This document shows positions 1 through 9,794 of a stretch of DNA of 64,000 nucleotides, piece by piece. Origin of the DNA: Petrimonas sulfuriphila. Lineage in GTDB: Bacteria; Bacteroidota; Bacteroidia; Bacteroidales; Dysgonomonadaceae. The stretch lies in assembly GCF_051201015.1 (NCBI RefSeq), contig NZ_JBPEHI010000002.1. One strand, given 5' to 3'. The first letter of the stretch is position 1; every line of letters starts with the position of its first letter. Under the pieces are notes generated by a model. It ran no database searches and was not told where the DNA came from. It saw only the letters and a list, made by a program, of their open reading frames with translations. A program made the position numbers and the translations under genes.

Positions 1-757
1 TATTCCGCCCACTTTCCTGCCTATTCAATCGGGTGTGGGAAACATTGCCAATGCTGTTCTTGCATCCATGGCACAGAACAAGGATATTCCCCGCTTCGAA
101 GTATATACCGAGGTTATTCAGGATGCCGTGTTGGATATGATGCAAAAAGGGCATATCTCTTTTGCCAGCGGTTGCTCGCTTACGTTAAGCAACGAAGCAA
201 TGGAACGTTTTTATCGCGATTTGGATTTTTTCAAGAACAAGCTGGTGCTTCGTCCGTCGGAAATCTCCAATAATCCCGGTCTGGTGCGCCGGTTGGGTGT
301 AATAGGCATCAATACAGCCATTGAAGCTGATATCTTCGGAAATGTAAACTCCACGCATGTGATGGGTAATATGATGATGAACGGTATCGGAGGTTCGGGT
401 GATTTTACGCGAAGTGCTTATATCTCTATTTTTGTTACACCTTCAACCGCAAAAGATGGAAAAATAAGCGCCATTGTTCCGAAAGTGGCACACGAAGACC
501 ACAGCGAACATTCGGTGAAAGTAATTGTTTCGGAGTATGGCGTTGCTGATTTGCGCGGCAAGGGAACGTATGCCCGTGCTGAAGAGATCATTGAGAATTG
601 CGCACATCCTAGCTACCGCCCGTTGTTGCACGATTACCTGAGTCTTACGAAAAAAGGGCACACACCGCAGAATTTATACGCTTGTTTTGAATTCCACAAG
701 GCGTTTATGGAAACCGGTGATATGATCAACGCCGACTTTTCGAAATATAAAAAATAA
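1..757 (+). CDS. Acetyl-CoA hydrolase/transferase, C-terminal part (5' end outside window)
   Basis: The frame is open from the first bases of the window, so the gene begins upstream; about 250 C-terminal residues are present. The sequence matches the C-terminal half of the acetyl-CoA hydrolase/CoA-transferase family (acetate:succinate or propionyl-CoA:succinate type). Visible landmarks are the glycine-rich stretch GNMMMNGIGGSGDFTRSA, the VSEYGVADLRGK segment and the C-terminal PSYRPLLHDYL. Such enzymes move CoA between acyl groups in fermentative acetate or propionate metabolism in the cytoplasm. The exact substrate pair cannot be told from this half. The next gene follows after 125 bp. Confidence 0.9.
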   Translation, partial: IPPTFLPIQSGVGNIANAVLASMAQNKDIPRFEVYTEVIQDAVLDMMQKGHISFASGCSLTLSNEAMERFYRDLDFFKNKLVLRPSEISNNPGLVRRLGVIGINTAIEADIFGNVNSTHVMGNMMMNGIGGSGDFTRSAYISIFVTPSTAKDGKISAIVPKVAHEDHSEHSVKVIVSEYGVADLRGKGTYARAEEIIENCAHPSYRPLLHDYLSLTKKGHTPQNLYACFEFHKAFMETGDMINADFSKYKK

Positions 758-882
758 TCGTGGATGAATGTTTCTTCCAATGGTGTAGGAACAGAGGAAA
801 ATGATGGGGCGGTTCGAACAAAGCGTTAAAAGAATACGTTATAGAATAGTATTTTTTAATTAGCTAACTAAAATTTTTGATT

Positions 883-1134
883 ATGGGAATTTTATCTTGG
901 ATCGTTTTAGGCCTGTTAGCAGGTTTGATAGCAAAAGCCATTCGCCCCGGAGCAGATCCGGGCGGTTGGATCGTAACCATCTTGATCGGTATCGCCGGCG
1001 GTGTCTTGGGCGGATGGATAGGTTCGTTGTTAGGCTGGGGGACCGTTGACGGATTCAGCCTTCGTACGCTGTTACTGGCCGTTGGAGGCGCACTGATCAT
1101 TCTGTGGGTGTATGCCTTGTTGAAGAAAAAATGA
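883..1134 (+). CDS. GlsB/YeaQ/YmgE-family small membrane protein
   Basis: An 83-aa hydrophobic protein with three membrane segments separated by glycine-rich turns (GLLAGLIAKAIRPG, GIAGGVLGGWIG). This is the typical form of the transglycosylase-associated/GlsB stress-response family; the biochemical role is not established. The ATG at 883 is preferred over a TTG at 877 because the family starts with MGI-like residues. It is monocistronic and ends in a hairpin terminator facing the convergent trkH. Confidence 0.85.
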   Translation: MGILSWIVLGLLAGLIAKAIRPGADPGGWIVTILIGIAGGVLGGWIGSLLGWGTVDGFSLRTLLLAVGGALIILWVYALLKKK

Positions 1135-1152
1135 TGAACAGTTGTTCAAGGC

Positions 1153-1182
1153 AAGGGGCGACGCAAGTTGCCCTTTGTTGTT
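1153..1182 (+). terminator. Rho-independent terminator after the GlsB-family gene
   Basis: A 10-bp stem (1153-1162 with 1167-1176, two G-U pairs, GCAA tetraloop) is followed by a T-rich tract. It lies between convergent genes, so it may also shield the end of trkH. Confidence 0.7.
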
Positions 1183-1185
1183 TTA

Positions 1186-2652
1186 TCACTTCTTCCATAA
1201 ACTTGAGGTGAAAAGCGAGAGTACCGTGAACACTTCAAGCCGGCCTACAATCATCAGGAAAGACAAGAAGTACTTGGCAAAACCGGTAGCGGTTGAAAAG
1301 TTCCCCGACGGGCCGAAATCGCCTAACCCAAAGCCATAACTGCTCATGCTCGAAACTGCGGCACCAATGGATTCGTCGAACGACATTCCGGTAAAACTCA
1401 GTACGATGGCACCTAGTCCGGTGATAGTCAGGTAAAGAAAAACGAAAGCAAGGACCTTTTCAACTACCGCATTTGAGTACACCTGCCCGTTAATCTTTAC
1501 CATATACAATGCTTGCGGATGAACCTGGCGACGAAATACTACCTTTGTATTCTTTACCAAAATGATTAACCGGGATATCTTCATCCCGCCCGATGTTGAA
1601 CCTTCGCTTCCGCAAAACAGAACCATAGCCAGGAAAAGGAACCAATAAAATTGTCCCCAACGCAGGAAGTCCGTAGTGGCATATCCGGTAGTGGTGATTG
1701 CCGCTACAACCTGAAAAAGAACGGTGCGAATAGTGTCTTCTACAGATCCCAACACGTTACCTTCGGCATACAAGGCCATAGTAATGATAAACGTAAAGCC
1801 GAGAATCATAAAAGAGTACCACAAAAATTCCTCGTCCTTGAAAATCCGACCTGAGAAATTGCGGAACAGGTTGAACAGCAACAAAAAACGGATTCCGCCC
1901 GAGAACATCAGAAATATAATTACATATTCCGTATAGGCGGAGTTGAAATGAGCAATGCTGGCTTGTTTGGTGGAGAATCCTCCGGTGGAGATGCTGGTGA
2001 AAGCATGGCAGGCCGCATCAAATGCATTCATGGGACCGGCCCAGAGCAGGAGAAACCCGACTGCTGTTAGACCCAGGTAGGTGAAGGACATGTTTCGGGT
2101 GATGTCGCTGACACGCAGGCGGAGTTGTTCTTTGGAGATTCCGGTTGCCTCGGCATTGTAAAGATGAGAGGAGCTGCCCCCGAAGAGGGGCAAAAAAGAC
2201 ATCACAAAAATGATGATTCCGATGCCTCCAATCCATTGGGTAAAACTTCGCCAAAAATGAAGTGATTTAGGGAAGGCTTCTATGTTGATCAGGGTAGAGC
2301 TTCCGGTGGTGGTAAACCCGCAAACGCTTTCAAAGAAAGCATCCGTAAAAGAAGGGATGGCTCCACCGATCAAAAAAGGCAGCGTACCGTAAAGGGCCAT
2401 CATCACCCATACAAGTGTGACGGTAAGGTAAACTTCCCGTTGGGAGATGCGTTTCTCTTTACGCTTCTTTCTTCCGATTAAAAATAAAACAAGCCCTGAA
2501 ACGAACGTTATTAACGATGACAGGTAAAGGCTGTAAACGGAAGGTTCCTGATAAACTTCGCCAACAAATGCGGAAATAAGCATAAATGATGATTCGATCA
2601 TCAAAATAAGTCCTATGCTGCTAAATACGAATTGATGGTTGAAGTTTCGCAT
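1186..2652 (-). CDS. trkH: TrkH-type potassium uptake channel subunit
   Basis: A polytopic membrane protein of about 488 aa with the four P-loop selectivity segments of Trk/Ktr/HKT channels: CGFTTTGSS, SISTGGFST, TTTGYATTDF and SSYGFGLG. It forms the K+-conducting pore in the inner membrane and is gated by the cytoplasmic TrkA ring. The ATG at 2652 sits 3 bp past the trkA stop; a TTG at 2658 would overlap that stop. Either way translation is likely coupled to trkA. Length and motifs are intact. Confidence 0.95.
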   Translation of the reverse strand: MRNFNHQFVFSSIGLILMIESSFMLISAFVGEVYQEPSVYSLYLSSLITFVSGLVLFLIGRKKRKEKRISQREVYLTVTLVWVMMALYGTLPFLIGGAIPSFTDAFFESVCGFTTTGSSTLINIEAFPKSLHFWRSFTQWIGGIGIIIFVMSFLPLFGGSSSHLYNAEATGISKEQLRLRVSDITRNMSFTYLGLTAVGFLLLWAGPMNAFDAACHAFTSISTGGFSTKQASIAHFNSAYTEYVIIFLMFSGGIRFLLLFNLFRNFSGRIFKDEEFLWYSFMILGFTFIITMALYAEGNVLGSVEDTIRTVLFQVVAAITTTGYATTDFLRWGQFYWFLFLAMVLFCGSEGSTSGGMKISRLIILVKNTKVVFRRQVHPQALYMVKINGQVYSNAVVEKVLAFVFLYLTITGLGAIVLSFTGMSFDESIGAAVSSMSSYGFGLGDFGPSGNFSTATGFAKYFLSFLMIVGRLEVFTVLSLFTSSLWKK

Positions 2653-2654
2653 AA

Positions 2655-3992
2655 TCAATTGAAGAAACTCTCAATGCTTTTCAACGATGTATTCATAAAA
2701 AACACCATTACCTGGTCGTATGGCTCAATGAGCGTATCACCGTCAATAAGCATGGGTTCCCCGTTTCGGATAAGTGCGCCGAGAGTCATGTCGGAGGGTA
2801 AATTCAGGTTTTTGATCAGTTTTTTGGTGACTTTTGAGTTGGGTTTTGCAACAACTTCTCCTACGTTTGCATTTGAGAAAGTGAGGCATTTGATGTTTGA
2901 AGCATCCGCTTTGAGAAGAAGTTCGTATATTTTGCTGGCTGCCAACAGCTTTTTGTTGATTACGATGCCGATATCGAAACGTTCGGCCATAGGAATATAA
3001 TCTATGTTTTCTACCTCGGCAATGGTTTTTTTAACACCGTATTGCTTGGCCATCATACAGCCCAGGATGTTGGCTTCGGAATTTCCGGTAAGCGCAACAA
3101 ATGCGTCCATATCGGAGATTCCTTCACTGAGTAACAACTCTGCATCGCGCGCATCACCCAGAAATATGGTGACGTTCGAAGGAGAAATCTCTACGAGTTT
3201 TTCCGCCCTTTCCCGGTTTTGTTCGATAATCTTTATGTTTATGTTTGACGGCAGGTATTGCACGGCCCGCATGGTAATCCGGCTACCGCCCATAAACATG
3301 ACGTTTTTGGTTTCGAACGATGTCTTACCCATGATAGCAGGCATTTCATCGAGGTTTTTTCTTAACGTGGTAAAATAGAGAATATCGTTGGGTAAGATCT
3401 GATCACTTCCTTTCGGGATCAACGTTTGGTTTCCGCGTTTTATAACGACGATATGAAACTTTTTACCGACGTTTGGGAGTTCACGCAGGTACCAGTTGGC
3501 AATAGGCGCATTGGCCCTTATTTTGGCTGCGGTAAGTATTATGGAGCCGTTCGATAGCTCCCACCAAACCCTGGTCCAGGGAGTTTTGAGCGAAGAAACG
3601 ATTTCACGTGCGGCCATCATTTCGGGATAGATCATGGAGTGAATGCCGAGCTTATCGAAAAACTCCACGTTCTTGGGCAGCAGGTACTCGTAATTATCAA
3701 TTCTAGCCAGCGTTTTCTTGACGCCCAGATTGGCAGCAAGCATGCAAGCGTTAATGTTTTTGGACTCTTCCGGGGTAACACCGATAAAAAGATCCGAATC
3801 GGCAACGCCGGCTTCAGTAAGGTCTTTCAGCGATGTGCAGTTTCCGATGAAAGTCAATAACTCAGCGTTGTCGCGAACAGCCATCAGCCGCTCTTTACTG
3901 CTGTCCATCAATGTGATATCGTGATTTTCCTGCCCAAGCAGTTTGGCAAGATGGGTGCCCACTTCTCCTGCTCCAGCTATTAATATTTTCAT
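2655..3992 (-). CDS. trkA: TrkA, NAD-binding regulatory subunit of Trk potassium transporter
   Basis: 445 aa with two RCK repeats. The first Rossmann motif is GAGEVGTHLAKLL at residues 6-18; a second, more degenerate one (FMGGSRITMRAVQYL) begins near residue 230. Each repeat is followed by a TrkA-C domain. The family binds NAD(H) or ATP and gates TrkH. It overlaps or abuts trkH downstream and follows dxs by 73 bp on the same strand, so a recQ-dxs-trkA-trkH transcript is plausible. Confidence 0.95.
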   Translation of the reverse strand: MKILIAGAGEVGTHLAKLLGQENHDITLMDSSKERLMAVRDNAELLTFIGNCTSLKDLTEAGVADSDLFIGVTPEESKNINACMLAANLGVKKTLARIDNYEYLLPKNVEFFDKLGIHSMIYPEMMAAREIVSSLKTPWTRVWWELSNGSIILTAAKIRANAPIANWYLRELPNVGKKFHIVVIKRGNQTLIPKGSDQILPNDILYFTTLRKNLDEMPAIMGKTSFETKNVMFMGGSRITMRAVQYLPSNINIKIIEQNRERAEKLVEISPSNVTIFLGDARDAELLLSEGISDMDAFVALTGNSEANILGCMMAKQYGVKKTIAEVENIDYIPMAERFDIGIVINKKLLAASKIYELLLKADASNIKCLTFSNANVGEVVAKPNSKVTKKLIKNLNLPSDMTLGALIRNGEPMLIDGDTLIEPYDQVMVFFMNTSLKSIESFFN

Positions 3993-4065
3993 CAGTTATG
4001 GTTTATTACAATTGCTTCTGAACTCCATCCAGAATACGTTAACGGAAGAACAACTTTTCTGTTTT

Positions 4066-6009
4066 CTAGTTTCTCAGGTTACTTTGTTCCTGAATGACGA
4101 CAATGGCCTGTTCCTGTTTTATTAATTCGTTTACCTCCATAATTTTTCGTAAAATACCCTCTTCATCAATCCCTGCAATTTTTTGCAACTCTGTTATTGC
4201 TCCGTGAGTGATAAACTCATCTGCTATCCCGATCCTGAAAATCCGGTTGTGGATAAAACCGTTATCAGCCAGAAATTCTATTACGGCAGTTCCCATTCCG
4301 CCTTTTATTACTCCGTTTTCCAGCGTGATGATGTACTTGAATTTTCTGGCAACCTTACTCAACATCTCCTGATCGATTGGCTTCAGGAAAAGCATGTCGT
4401 AGTGTGCCACGCTAATTCCCATCTCTTCTGCCCGTGCAATGGCTTTTACCGCGCTGTTACCTATGGCGCCTATGGAAAGCAGGGCCATGTCTTTGCCCTT
4501 TTTCAACCTTTTCCCTTTTCCTATTGGGATGAGCTGCGGTGGGTTGCGCCAATCCACCATTACCCCCTGCCCACGCGGGTACCTGATCACAAACGGACCA
4601 TCATTGCCGTAAACGGCTGTGTACATTAGGTTGCGGAGATCGTGTTCATTGAAAGGAGCCGAAATAACCAGGTTGGGAATGGGCCGAAGATATGCCAGGT
4701 CAAATACCCCGTGGTGCGTTGGCCCGTCTTCGCCCACCAGTCCGGCCCTGTCGAGACACATGATGACTTTGAGCTTTTGCAGCGCCACGTCGTGAATTAC
4801 CTGATCGTAAGCCCGTTGCATAAACGATGAGTAGATATTGCAAAACGGGATGAAACCCTCTTTTGCCAATCCGGCGGAGAAAGTAACCGCATGCGCTTCG
4901 GCAATTCCCACATCAAAAGCCCTGTCCGGCAATTTTTGCATCATATACGTCATGGAGCATCCCGTGGGCATAGCGGGTGTAATCCCGACAATTTTCTGGT
5001 TTTCTTCGGCAAGTTCCACCAGTGTATGTCCGAAAACATCCTGGTAGAGTTGCGGTTGATCAATTCTTTTTCTTACAATCCGTTCGCCTGTTTCTTTATC
5101 GAATAACCCGGGAGCATGCCAGATGGTGGCGGCTTTTTCTGCGGGTTTGAACCCTTTTCCCTTGACGGTTTTGATGTGAAGCAGTCTTGGTCCCTTCATG
5201 TCCCTGATGTTATGCAAAACCCGGATAAGTCCCGGCAGATCGTGTCCGTCAACCGGGCCGAAGTACCGGATATTGAACCCTTCGAACATATTTTGCTGTT
5301 GGGTAATAAGGGATTTTATGCTGTTGTTGAAGCGAAGCACAATGTTTTTCTTCTCTTCGGATATAAGGTTTTTGCTTTTGAAGGATTGGTAGACCCTGTT
5401 ACGCATTTTGTTGTACTTGGACGACGTGGTCATTTTAACCAGATAATCCTGAATACCCCCCACATTACTGTCGATAGACATGTCGTTGTCGTTGAGTATG
5501 ATGAGCAAGTTATTCGGCTGTGAGCAGGCATTGTTTAATCCTTCGTATGCGAGACCGCCGGTCATGGCTCCGTCTCCGATAATGGCCACTACATGCCGGT
5601 CTTCTTCACCATTAAGTGATGCAGCAACAGCCATCCCCAATGCAGCGGAAATGGAAGTGGAGGCGTGTCCGGCAACAAAAGTATCGTATATGCTTTCCTG
5701 CGGATTGGTAAATCCGGAAAGTCCACCCAGTTTGCGGTTTGTGTGGAAAACATCGCGCCGTCCGGTGAGTATCTTGTGTCCGTAAGCCTGATGGCCAACA
5801 TCCCAAACCAGTTTGTCGTATGGCGTGTTGTATAGATAGTGAAGCGCAACGGTGAGTTCAACAGTACCTAAACTCGATGCAAAATGTCCGGGATTGTGAG
5901 AAAGCTGTTCAATAATGAACTCCCTCAAATCTTTGCAGACCTCCTTGAGTTGTTCAACATTGAACTTTTTGAGATCAGCCGGGCTATTTATGTCTTGTAA
6001 ATATGTCAT
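4066..6009 (-). CDS. dxs: 1-deoxy-D-xylulose-5-phosphate synthase
   Basis: 647 aa, full length for Dxs. It condenses pyruvate and glyceraldehyde 3-phosphate in a thiamine-diphosphate-dependent reaction, the first step of the MEP isoprenoid pathway. The TPP motif GDGAMTGGLAYEGLNNA, the transketolase pyrimidine domain (DRAGLVGEDGPTHHG) and a C-terminal transketolase domain are in order. The frame is open upstream to 6069, but the ATG at 6009 gives the conserved N-terminus MTYLQDINSP. Same-strand neighbours are recQ upstream (about 70 bp) and trkA downstream. Confidence 0.96.
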   Translation of the reverse strand: MTYLQDINSPADLKKFNVEQLKEVCKDLREFIIEQLSHNPGHFASSLGTVELTVALHYLYNTPYDKLVWDVGHQAYGHKILTGRRDVFHTNRKLGGLSGFTNPQESIYDTFVAGHASTSISAALGMAVAASLNGEEDRHVVAIIGDGAMTGGLAYEGLNNACSQPNNLLIILNDNDMSIDSNVGGIQDYLVKMTTSSKYNKMRNRVYQSFKSKNLISEEKKNIVLRFNNSIKSLITQQQNMFEGFNIRYFGPVDGHDLPGLIRVLHNIRDMKGPRLLHIKTVKGKGFKPAEKAATIWHAPGLFDKETGERIVRKRIDQPQLYQDVFGHTLVELAEENQKIVGITPAMPTGCSMTYMMQKLPDRAFDVGIAEAHAVTFSAGLAKEGFIPFCNIYSSFMQRAYDQVIHDVALQKLKVIMCLDRAGLVGEDGPTHHGVFDLAYLRPIPNLVISAPFNEHDLRNLMYTAVYGNDGPFVIRYPRGQGVMVDWRNPPQLIPIGKGKRLKKGKDMALLSIGAIGNSAVKAIARAEEMGISVAHYDMLFLKPIDQEMLSKVARKFKYIITLENGVIKGGMGTAVIEFLADNGFIHNRIFRIGIADEFITHGAITELQKIAGIDEEGILRKIMEVNELIKQEQAIVVIQEQSNLRN

Positions 6010-6078
6010 TCTTTTTGTTTTCTCTTCTCTTCGTTTCTGATAAACGAAGAATCGAGTTCGATGGTTCATTGTCTAGTG

Positions 6079-8280
6079 TTAATTCGCCATTTCGGAGAAA
6101 AACTTGATTCGGACCAAGCGGATTTCTGTTTCGGAATAATCGGAAAGTTCGTCCATAGCCTTATCCAGGTTATCGGTTTCGGCTTCCCGGAAATACTCGT
6201 AGATTTCTCTAACAGTATCCGTATCCATTACTTCTTCGAGGAAGTAGTTGATGTTTATTTTTGTACCCGAGTAGACAATAGCCTCAACTTCCGAAAGCAT
6301 CTCGTTGAAATCTATTCCTTTGGATTCGGCCAGGTCGTCCAGGGCAACTTTTCTGTCGATAGCCTGTACGATAGAAACCTTGAGTTTTGATTTGTTAGCT
6401 ACGGTCTTCACCCTCAAATCTTCAGGGCGGATAATTTCGTTTTCTTCTACATGTTTCTTTATGAGTTCGATAAACTCCTGACCATAACGTTTTGCTTTGC
6501 CGGCCCCTACACCCGGAATATTCTGCAGCTCTTCCAGTGTAATGGGGTAAGACGTAGCCATCGCTTCCAGGGAAGCGGGCTGAAAAATAACATACGGCGG
6601 GACGTTGAGTTTTTTGGATATTTTCTTTCTTAAGTCTTTCATCATCGAAAATAATGCCGGGTCGGCAGCTCCGGAATTTCCCCCTCCCGATGCGATTACG
6701 CCTTCTTCGGATTCGAGTTCTTCGATATCGGCATCATCTTCATCTTCCTCTTTCGTGATTTTGAAAGAAACGGGTTTTTTCAGGAATTCTTTTCCTTTCT
6801 TTGTGATCTTAAGAATTCCGTAATTCTCGATGTCCTTTTTTAAATAATTGTCAAGTAGTGCTTGACGGATAACCGTTTCCCAAGTGCTCTCCTCTTCATC
6901 CGATCCTGATCCGAACTCTTCTAACTCATTGTGTTCAAATGTTTCTATTTCGGATGTTTCTTTTCCGAGTAAAAAATTAATCAAATAATCGGCCTTGTGC
7001 TTTTCCTTTAGCACGGAGATGGCCTCTAAAACGGTGACAAGTAATTCTTTAGCTTCCACTTTTATTTTTGGATTTAAACAATTATCGCAGTTCCCACAAT
7101 TGGGCTCGTTGTAATCTTCGCCGAAATAATGCAAGAGCATTTTCCTCCGGCAAACGGAAGTTTCGGCATAGGCGGCTGTTTCTAACAGCAGTTGTTTCCC
7201 GATTTCCTGTTCGGAAACAGGCTTGCCCTGCATAAAACGTTCCAGTTTTTGCAAATCTTTGCTGGAATAGAAAGCAATACATTTGCCTTCTCCTCCGTCG
7301 CGGCCTGAACGGCCCGTCTCCTGGTAGTACCCTTCGAGACTTTTAGGTATGTCATAATGAATCACATAGCGTACATCGGGTTTGTCGATCCCCATGCCAA
7401 AGGCAATAGTAGCGACAATTACGTCTGCCTGCTCCATCAGAAACGCATCCTGATTGGCGCTTCGAGTGGCAGCGTCCATCCCGGCATGATAGGGCAGGGC
7501 CCGTATATCGTTGGCTTGCAGTATCTGTGCAAAATCGTCTACCTTTTTGCGGCTCAGGCAATAAACAATACCTGATTTTATGCCTTGAGAAAGGATATAT
7601 TTTATGATCTCCTTATCAACCTTATCGGTTTTCTTTCTTACTTCGTAGTATAGATTGGACCGGTTGAAGGATGATTTAAAAACGGCTGCGTCCAGCATAC
7701 CCAGTGTCTTCTGAATATCATGCTGCACCTTGGGTGTGGCCGTTGCCGTCAACGCAACGACGGGCCGAGGGCCTATTTCGTTGATAATGGGTTTTATGCG
7801 CCGGTACTCGGGGCGAAAATCGTGTCCCCATTCCGATATACAGTGTGCTTCATCCACCGCGTAAAACGAGATGGGCACGTTTTGGAGAAAATCAATATTC
7901 TCCATCTTGGTAAGTGATTCGGGAGCAACATACAGCAACTTGGTTTTTCCCGAAACAATATCTTGTTTAACTTTCTCAATTTCCTGTTTATTCAGCGAAG
8001 AGTTCAGAAAATGAGCAACGCCGTCTTCTTCGCTAAAATTCCGCATGGCATCCACCTGATTTTTCATCAGTGCGATAAGTGGCGAAATGATAATTGCCGT
8101 ACCTTTGGAAAGCAATGCCGGCAGCTGGTAACAAAGCGATTTACCGCCCCCGGTAGGCATTAATACAAAAGTATCCTTCCCGGACAAGACACTTTCGATA
8201 ATGGCTTTTTGATTTCCTTTAAACGTGTCGAACCCGAAATATTTCTTTAATTCTTCGTATAGAGTCTTTTGTTTTTCCAT
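6079..8280 (-). CDS. recQ: ATP-dependent DNA helicase RecQ
   Basis: 733 aa. The order is SF2 helicase core (Walker A PTGGGKSLCYQLPA, box II DEAH, motif VI QETGRSGRDG), an RQC zinc-binding domain with Cys at CRRKMLLHYF and CGNCDNC, then an HRDC domain, with an extra acidic C-terminal extension common in Bacteroidetes RecQ. It unwinds DNA 3' to 5' in recombination and repair. A TACATTTG -7 box lies 52 bp upstream of its start. Confidence 0.95.
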   Translation of the reverse strand: MEKQKTLYEELKKYFGFDTFKGNQKAIIESVLSGKDTFVLMPTGGGKSLCYQLPALLSKGTAIIISPLIALMKNQVDAMRNFSEEDGVAHFLNSSLNKQEIEKVKQDIVSGKTKLLYVAPESLTKMENIDFLQNVPISFYAVDEAHCISEWGHDFRPEYRRIKPIINEIGPRPVVALTATATPKVQHDIQKTLGMLDAAVFKSSFNRSNLYYEVRKKTDKVDKEIIKYILSQGIKSGIVYCLSRKKVDDFAQILQANDIRALPYHAGMDAATRSANQDAFLMEQADVIVATIAFGMGIDKPDVRYVIHYDIPKSLEGYYQETGRSGRDGGEGKCIAFYSSKDLQKLERFMQGKPVSEQEIGKQLLLETAAYAETSVCRRKMLLHYFGEDYNEPNCGNCDNCLNPKIKVEAKELLVTVLEAISVLKEKHKADYLINFLLGKETSEIETFEHNELEEFGSGSDEEESTWETVIRQALLDNYLKKDIENYGILKITKKGKEFLKKPVSFKITKEEDEDDADIEELESEEGVIASGGGNSGAADPALFSMMKDLRKKISKKLNVPPYVIFQPASLEAMATSYPITLEELQNIPGVGAGKAKRYGQEFIELIKKHVEENEIIRPEDLRVKTVANKSKLKVSIVQAIDRKVALDDLAESKGIDFNEMLSEVEAIVYSGTKININYFLEEVMDTDTVREIYEYFREAETDNLDKAMDELSDYSETEIRLVRIKFFSEMAN

Positions 8281-8331
8281 AAGAGCAATTCCGCTACAAA
8301 CTTAAAACATTTTCGTGCAAATGGAATAATG

Positions 8332-8339
8332 CAAATGTA
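8332..8339 (-). promoter_or_regulatory. Promoter -7 box upstream of recQ
   Basis: On the minus strand this reads TACATTTG, matching the Bacteroidetes -7 consensus TAnnTTTG. A TTG occurs about 23 nt further upstream, slightly longer than the usual 19-21 nt spacing. Confidence 0.5.
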
Positions 8340-8503
8340 AGAAAGTATTTTATATTTAAAAACAATTCCAATTCAAAAATAAACACTAAATTTAAGAATA
8401 AAAACCGAATAAACAAATTCTGATATTCATCTTTCGGGAGAAATAAAGACACAACAAACCACTTCCTGAAAAAGGAAGGAAAAGAGAAAAGAGAAAAGGC
8501 AAT

Positions 8504-9745
8504 TTAAGCTACTCTCAGGTGCCGGAAATCCGATTTTTCGAAATGCTTCACCGCATATTCGCGTGTTACGTGTAGTTTTTTCTTGTCTTCGGAAGGCAAA
8601 CTGAACATGGCGTCTATCATAATGGCTTCCACAATGGAACGTAACCCACGGGCACCGAGTTTGAATTCGATGGCTTTGTCAACAATGTACTCGTAAACAT
8701 CCTTATCCAGGGTGAGTGTAACACCGTCCATGGAGAAGAGTTTTTCGTACTGTTTGATGATGGAGTTTTTGGGCTCGGTGAGGATTCTCAGCAAAGCATC
8801 CCTGTCTAAGGGTTCCAGATAGGTAAGTATAGGCAGGCGTCCGATAATTTCGGGTATTAAGCCAAAAGCTTTTAAATCCATCGGGGTGATGTACTGGAGC
8901 AGGTTGTTACGGTCTATATCGGCGGTTCTTCCGCTGGCTGCATAACCTACTACGCGCGTATTCAGCCTGTTGGCTATTTTTTTCTCAATCCCGTCGAAAG
9001 CGCCCCCGCAAACAAACAATATATTCTTGGTATTTACTGCAATCATGCGCTGTTCGGGATGCTTTCTTCCGCCTTGCGGAGGAACGTTTACGACTGATCC
9101 TTCCAGCAACTTCAACAATCCTTGTTGAACACCTTCGCCGCTGACATCGCGGGTGATGGACGGATTATCGCTTTTGCGGGCAATTTTATCTATTTCATCG
9201 ATAAAAACGATACCACGCTCTGCTGCGGCGACATCATAATCGGCAACCTGCAGCAACCGGGTGAGAATACTTTCAATGTCTTCTCCCACGTATCCGGCTT
9301 CAGTAAGAACAGTAGCGTCGACGATGGTAAACGGAACACGCAGCAGTTTGGCGATCGTCCTAGCCAACAAAGTTTTTCCTGTTCCGGTGGCACCGACCAT
9401 AATGATGTTTGATTTTTCGATTTCCACATCGTCTTTCACCGTCTTTTGCAGGATTCGCTTATAATGGTTGTAAACTGAAACAGACAGAAAGCGTTTGGCA
9501 CTGTCTTGGCCAATAACGTACTGGTCAAGAAATTCCTTGATCTGTTTCGGCTTGGGAAGTGAATTGAGTGAAATGTCGGGAGCCGATTTTCCACTGCTTT
9601 TGAACGTTTCGTTTACGATTTCGTGTGCCTGCTCAGAACACATATCGCAGATATAACCCGATATTCCCGAGATAAGCAGGTTCACATCGTTTTCACTTCT
9701 TCCGCAGAAACTGCAATGATTGCTGCTGTTTGCTTTTTTTGCCAT
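8504..9745 (-). CDS. clpX: ATP-dependent Clp protease ATP-binding subunit ClpX
   Basis: 413 aa. The N-terminal zinc-binding domain (CSFCGRSE...CDMC) is followed by an AAA+ module with Walker A GATGTGKT, pore loop GYVGED, Walker B FIDEIDK and a C-terminal small domain. It unfolds substrates and feeds them to ClpP. clpP lies 49 bp upstream on the same strand, with tig before it, the classical tig-clpP-clpX order. The 222-bp stretch downstream (8281-8503) holds the recQ promoter and no gene. Confidence 0.97.
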   Translation of the reverse strand: MAKKANSSNHCSFCGRSENDVNLLISGISGYICDMCSEQAHEIVNETFKSSGKSAPDISLNSLPKPKQIKEFLDQYVIGQDSAKRFLSVSVYNHYKRILQKTVKDDVEIEKSNIIMVGATGTGKTLLARTIAKLLRVPFTIVDATVLTEAGYVGEDIESILTRLLQVADYDVAAAERGIVFIDEIDKIARKSDNPSITRDVSGEGVQQGLLKLLEGSVVNVPPQGGRKHPEQRMIAVNTKNILFVCGGAFDGIEKKIANRLNTRVVGYAASGRTADIDRNNLLQYITPMDLKAFGLIPEIIGRLPILTYLEPLDRDALLRILTEPKNSIIKQYEKLFSMDGVTLTLDKDVYEYIVDKAIEFKLGARGLRSIVEAIMIDAMFSLPSEDKKKLHVTREYAVKHFEKSDFRHLRVA

Positions 9746-9794
9746 TTTATTAGACTTTTAGATATCAGATTTCAGAAATCTGTTTTCTAACTTC

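Noticed and set aside
4183..4629. Long plus-strand frames over dxs and other minus-strand genes
   Set aside because: They are antisense shadows of strongly conserved genes with no promoter or homology.
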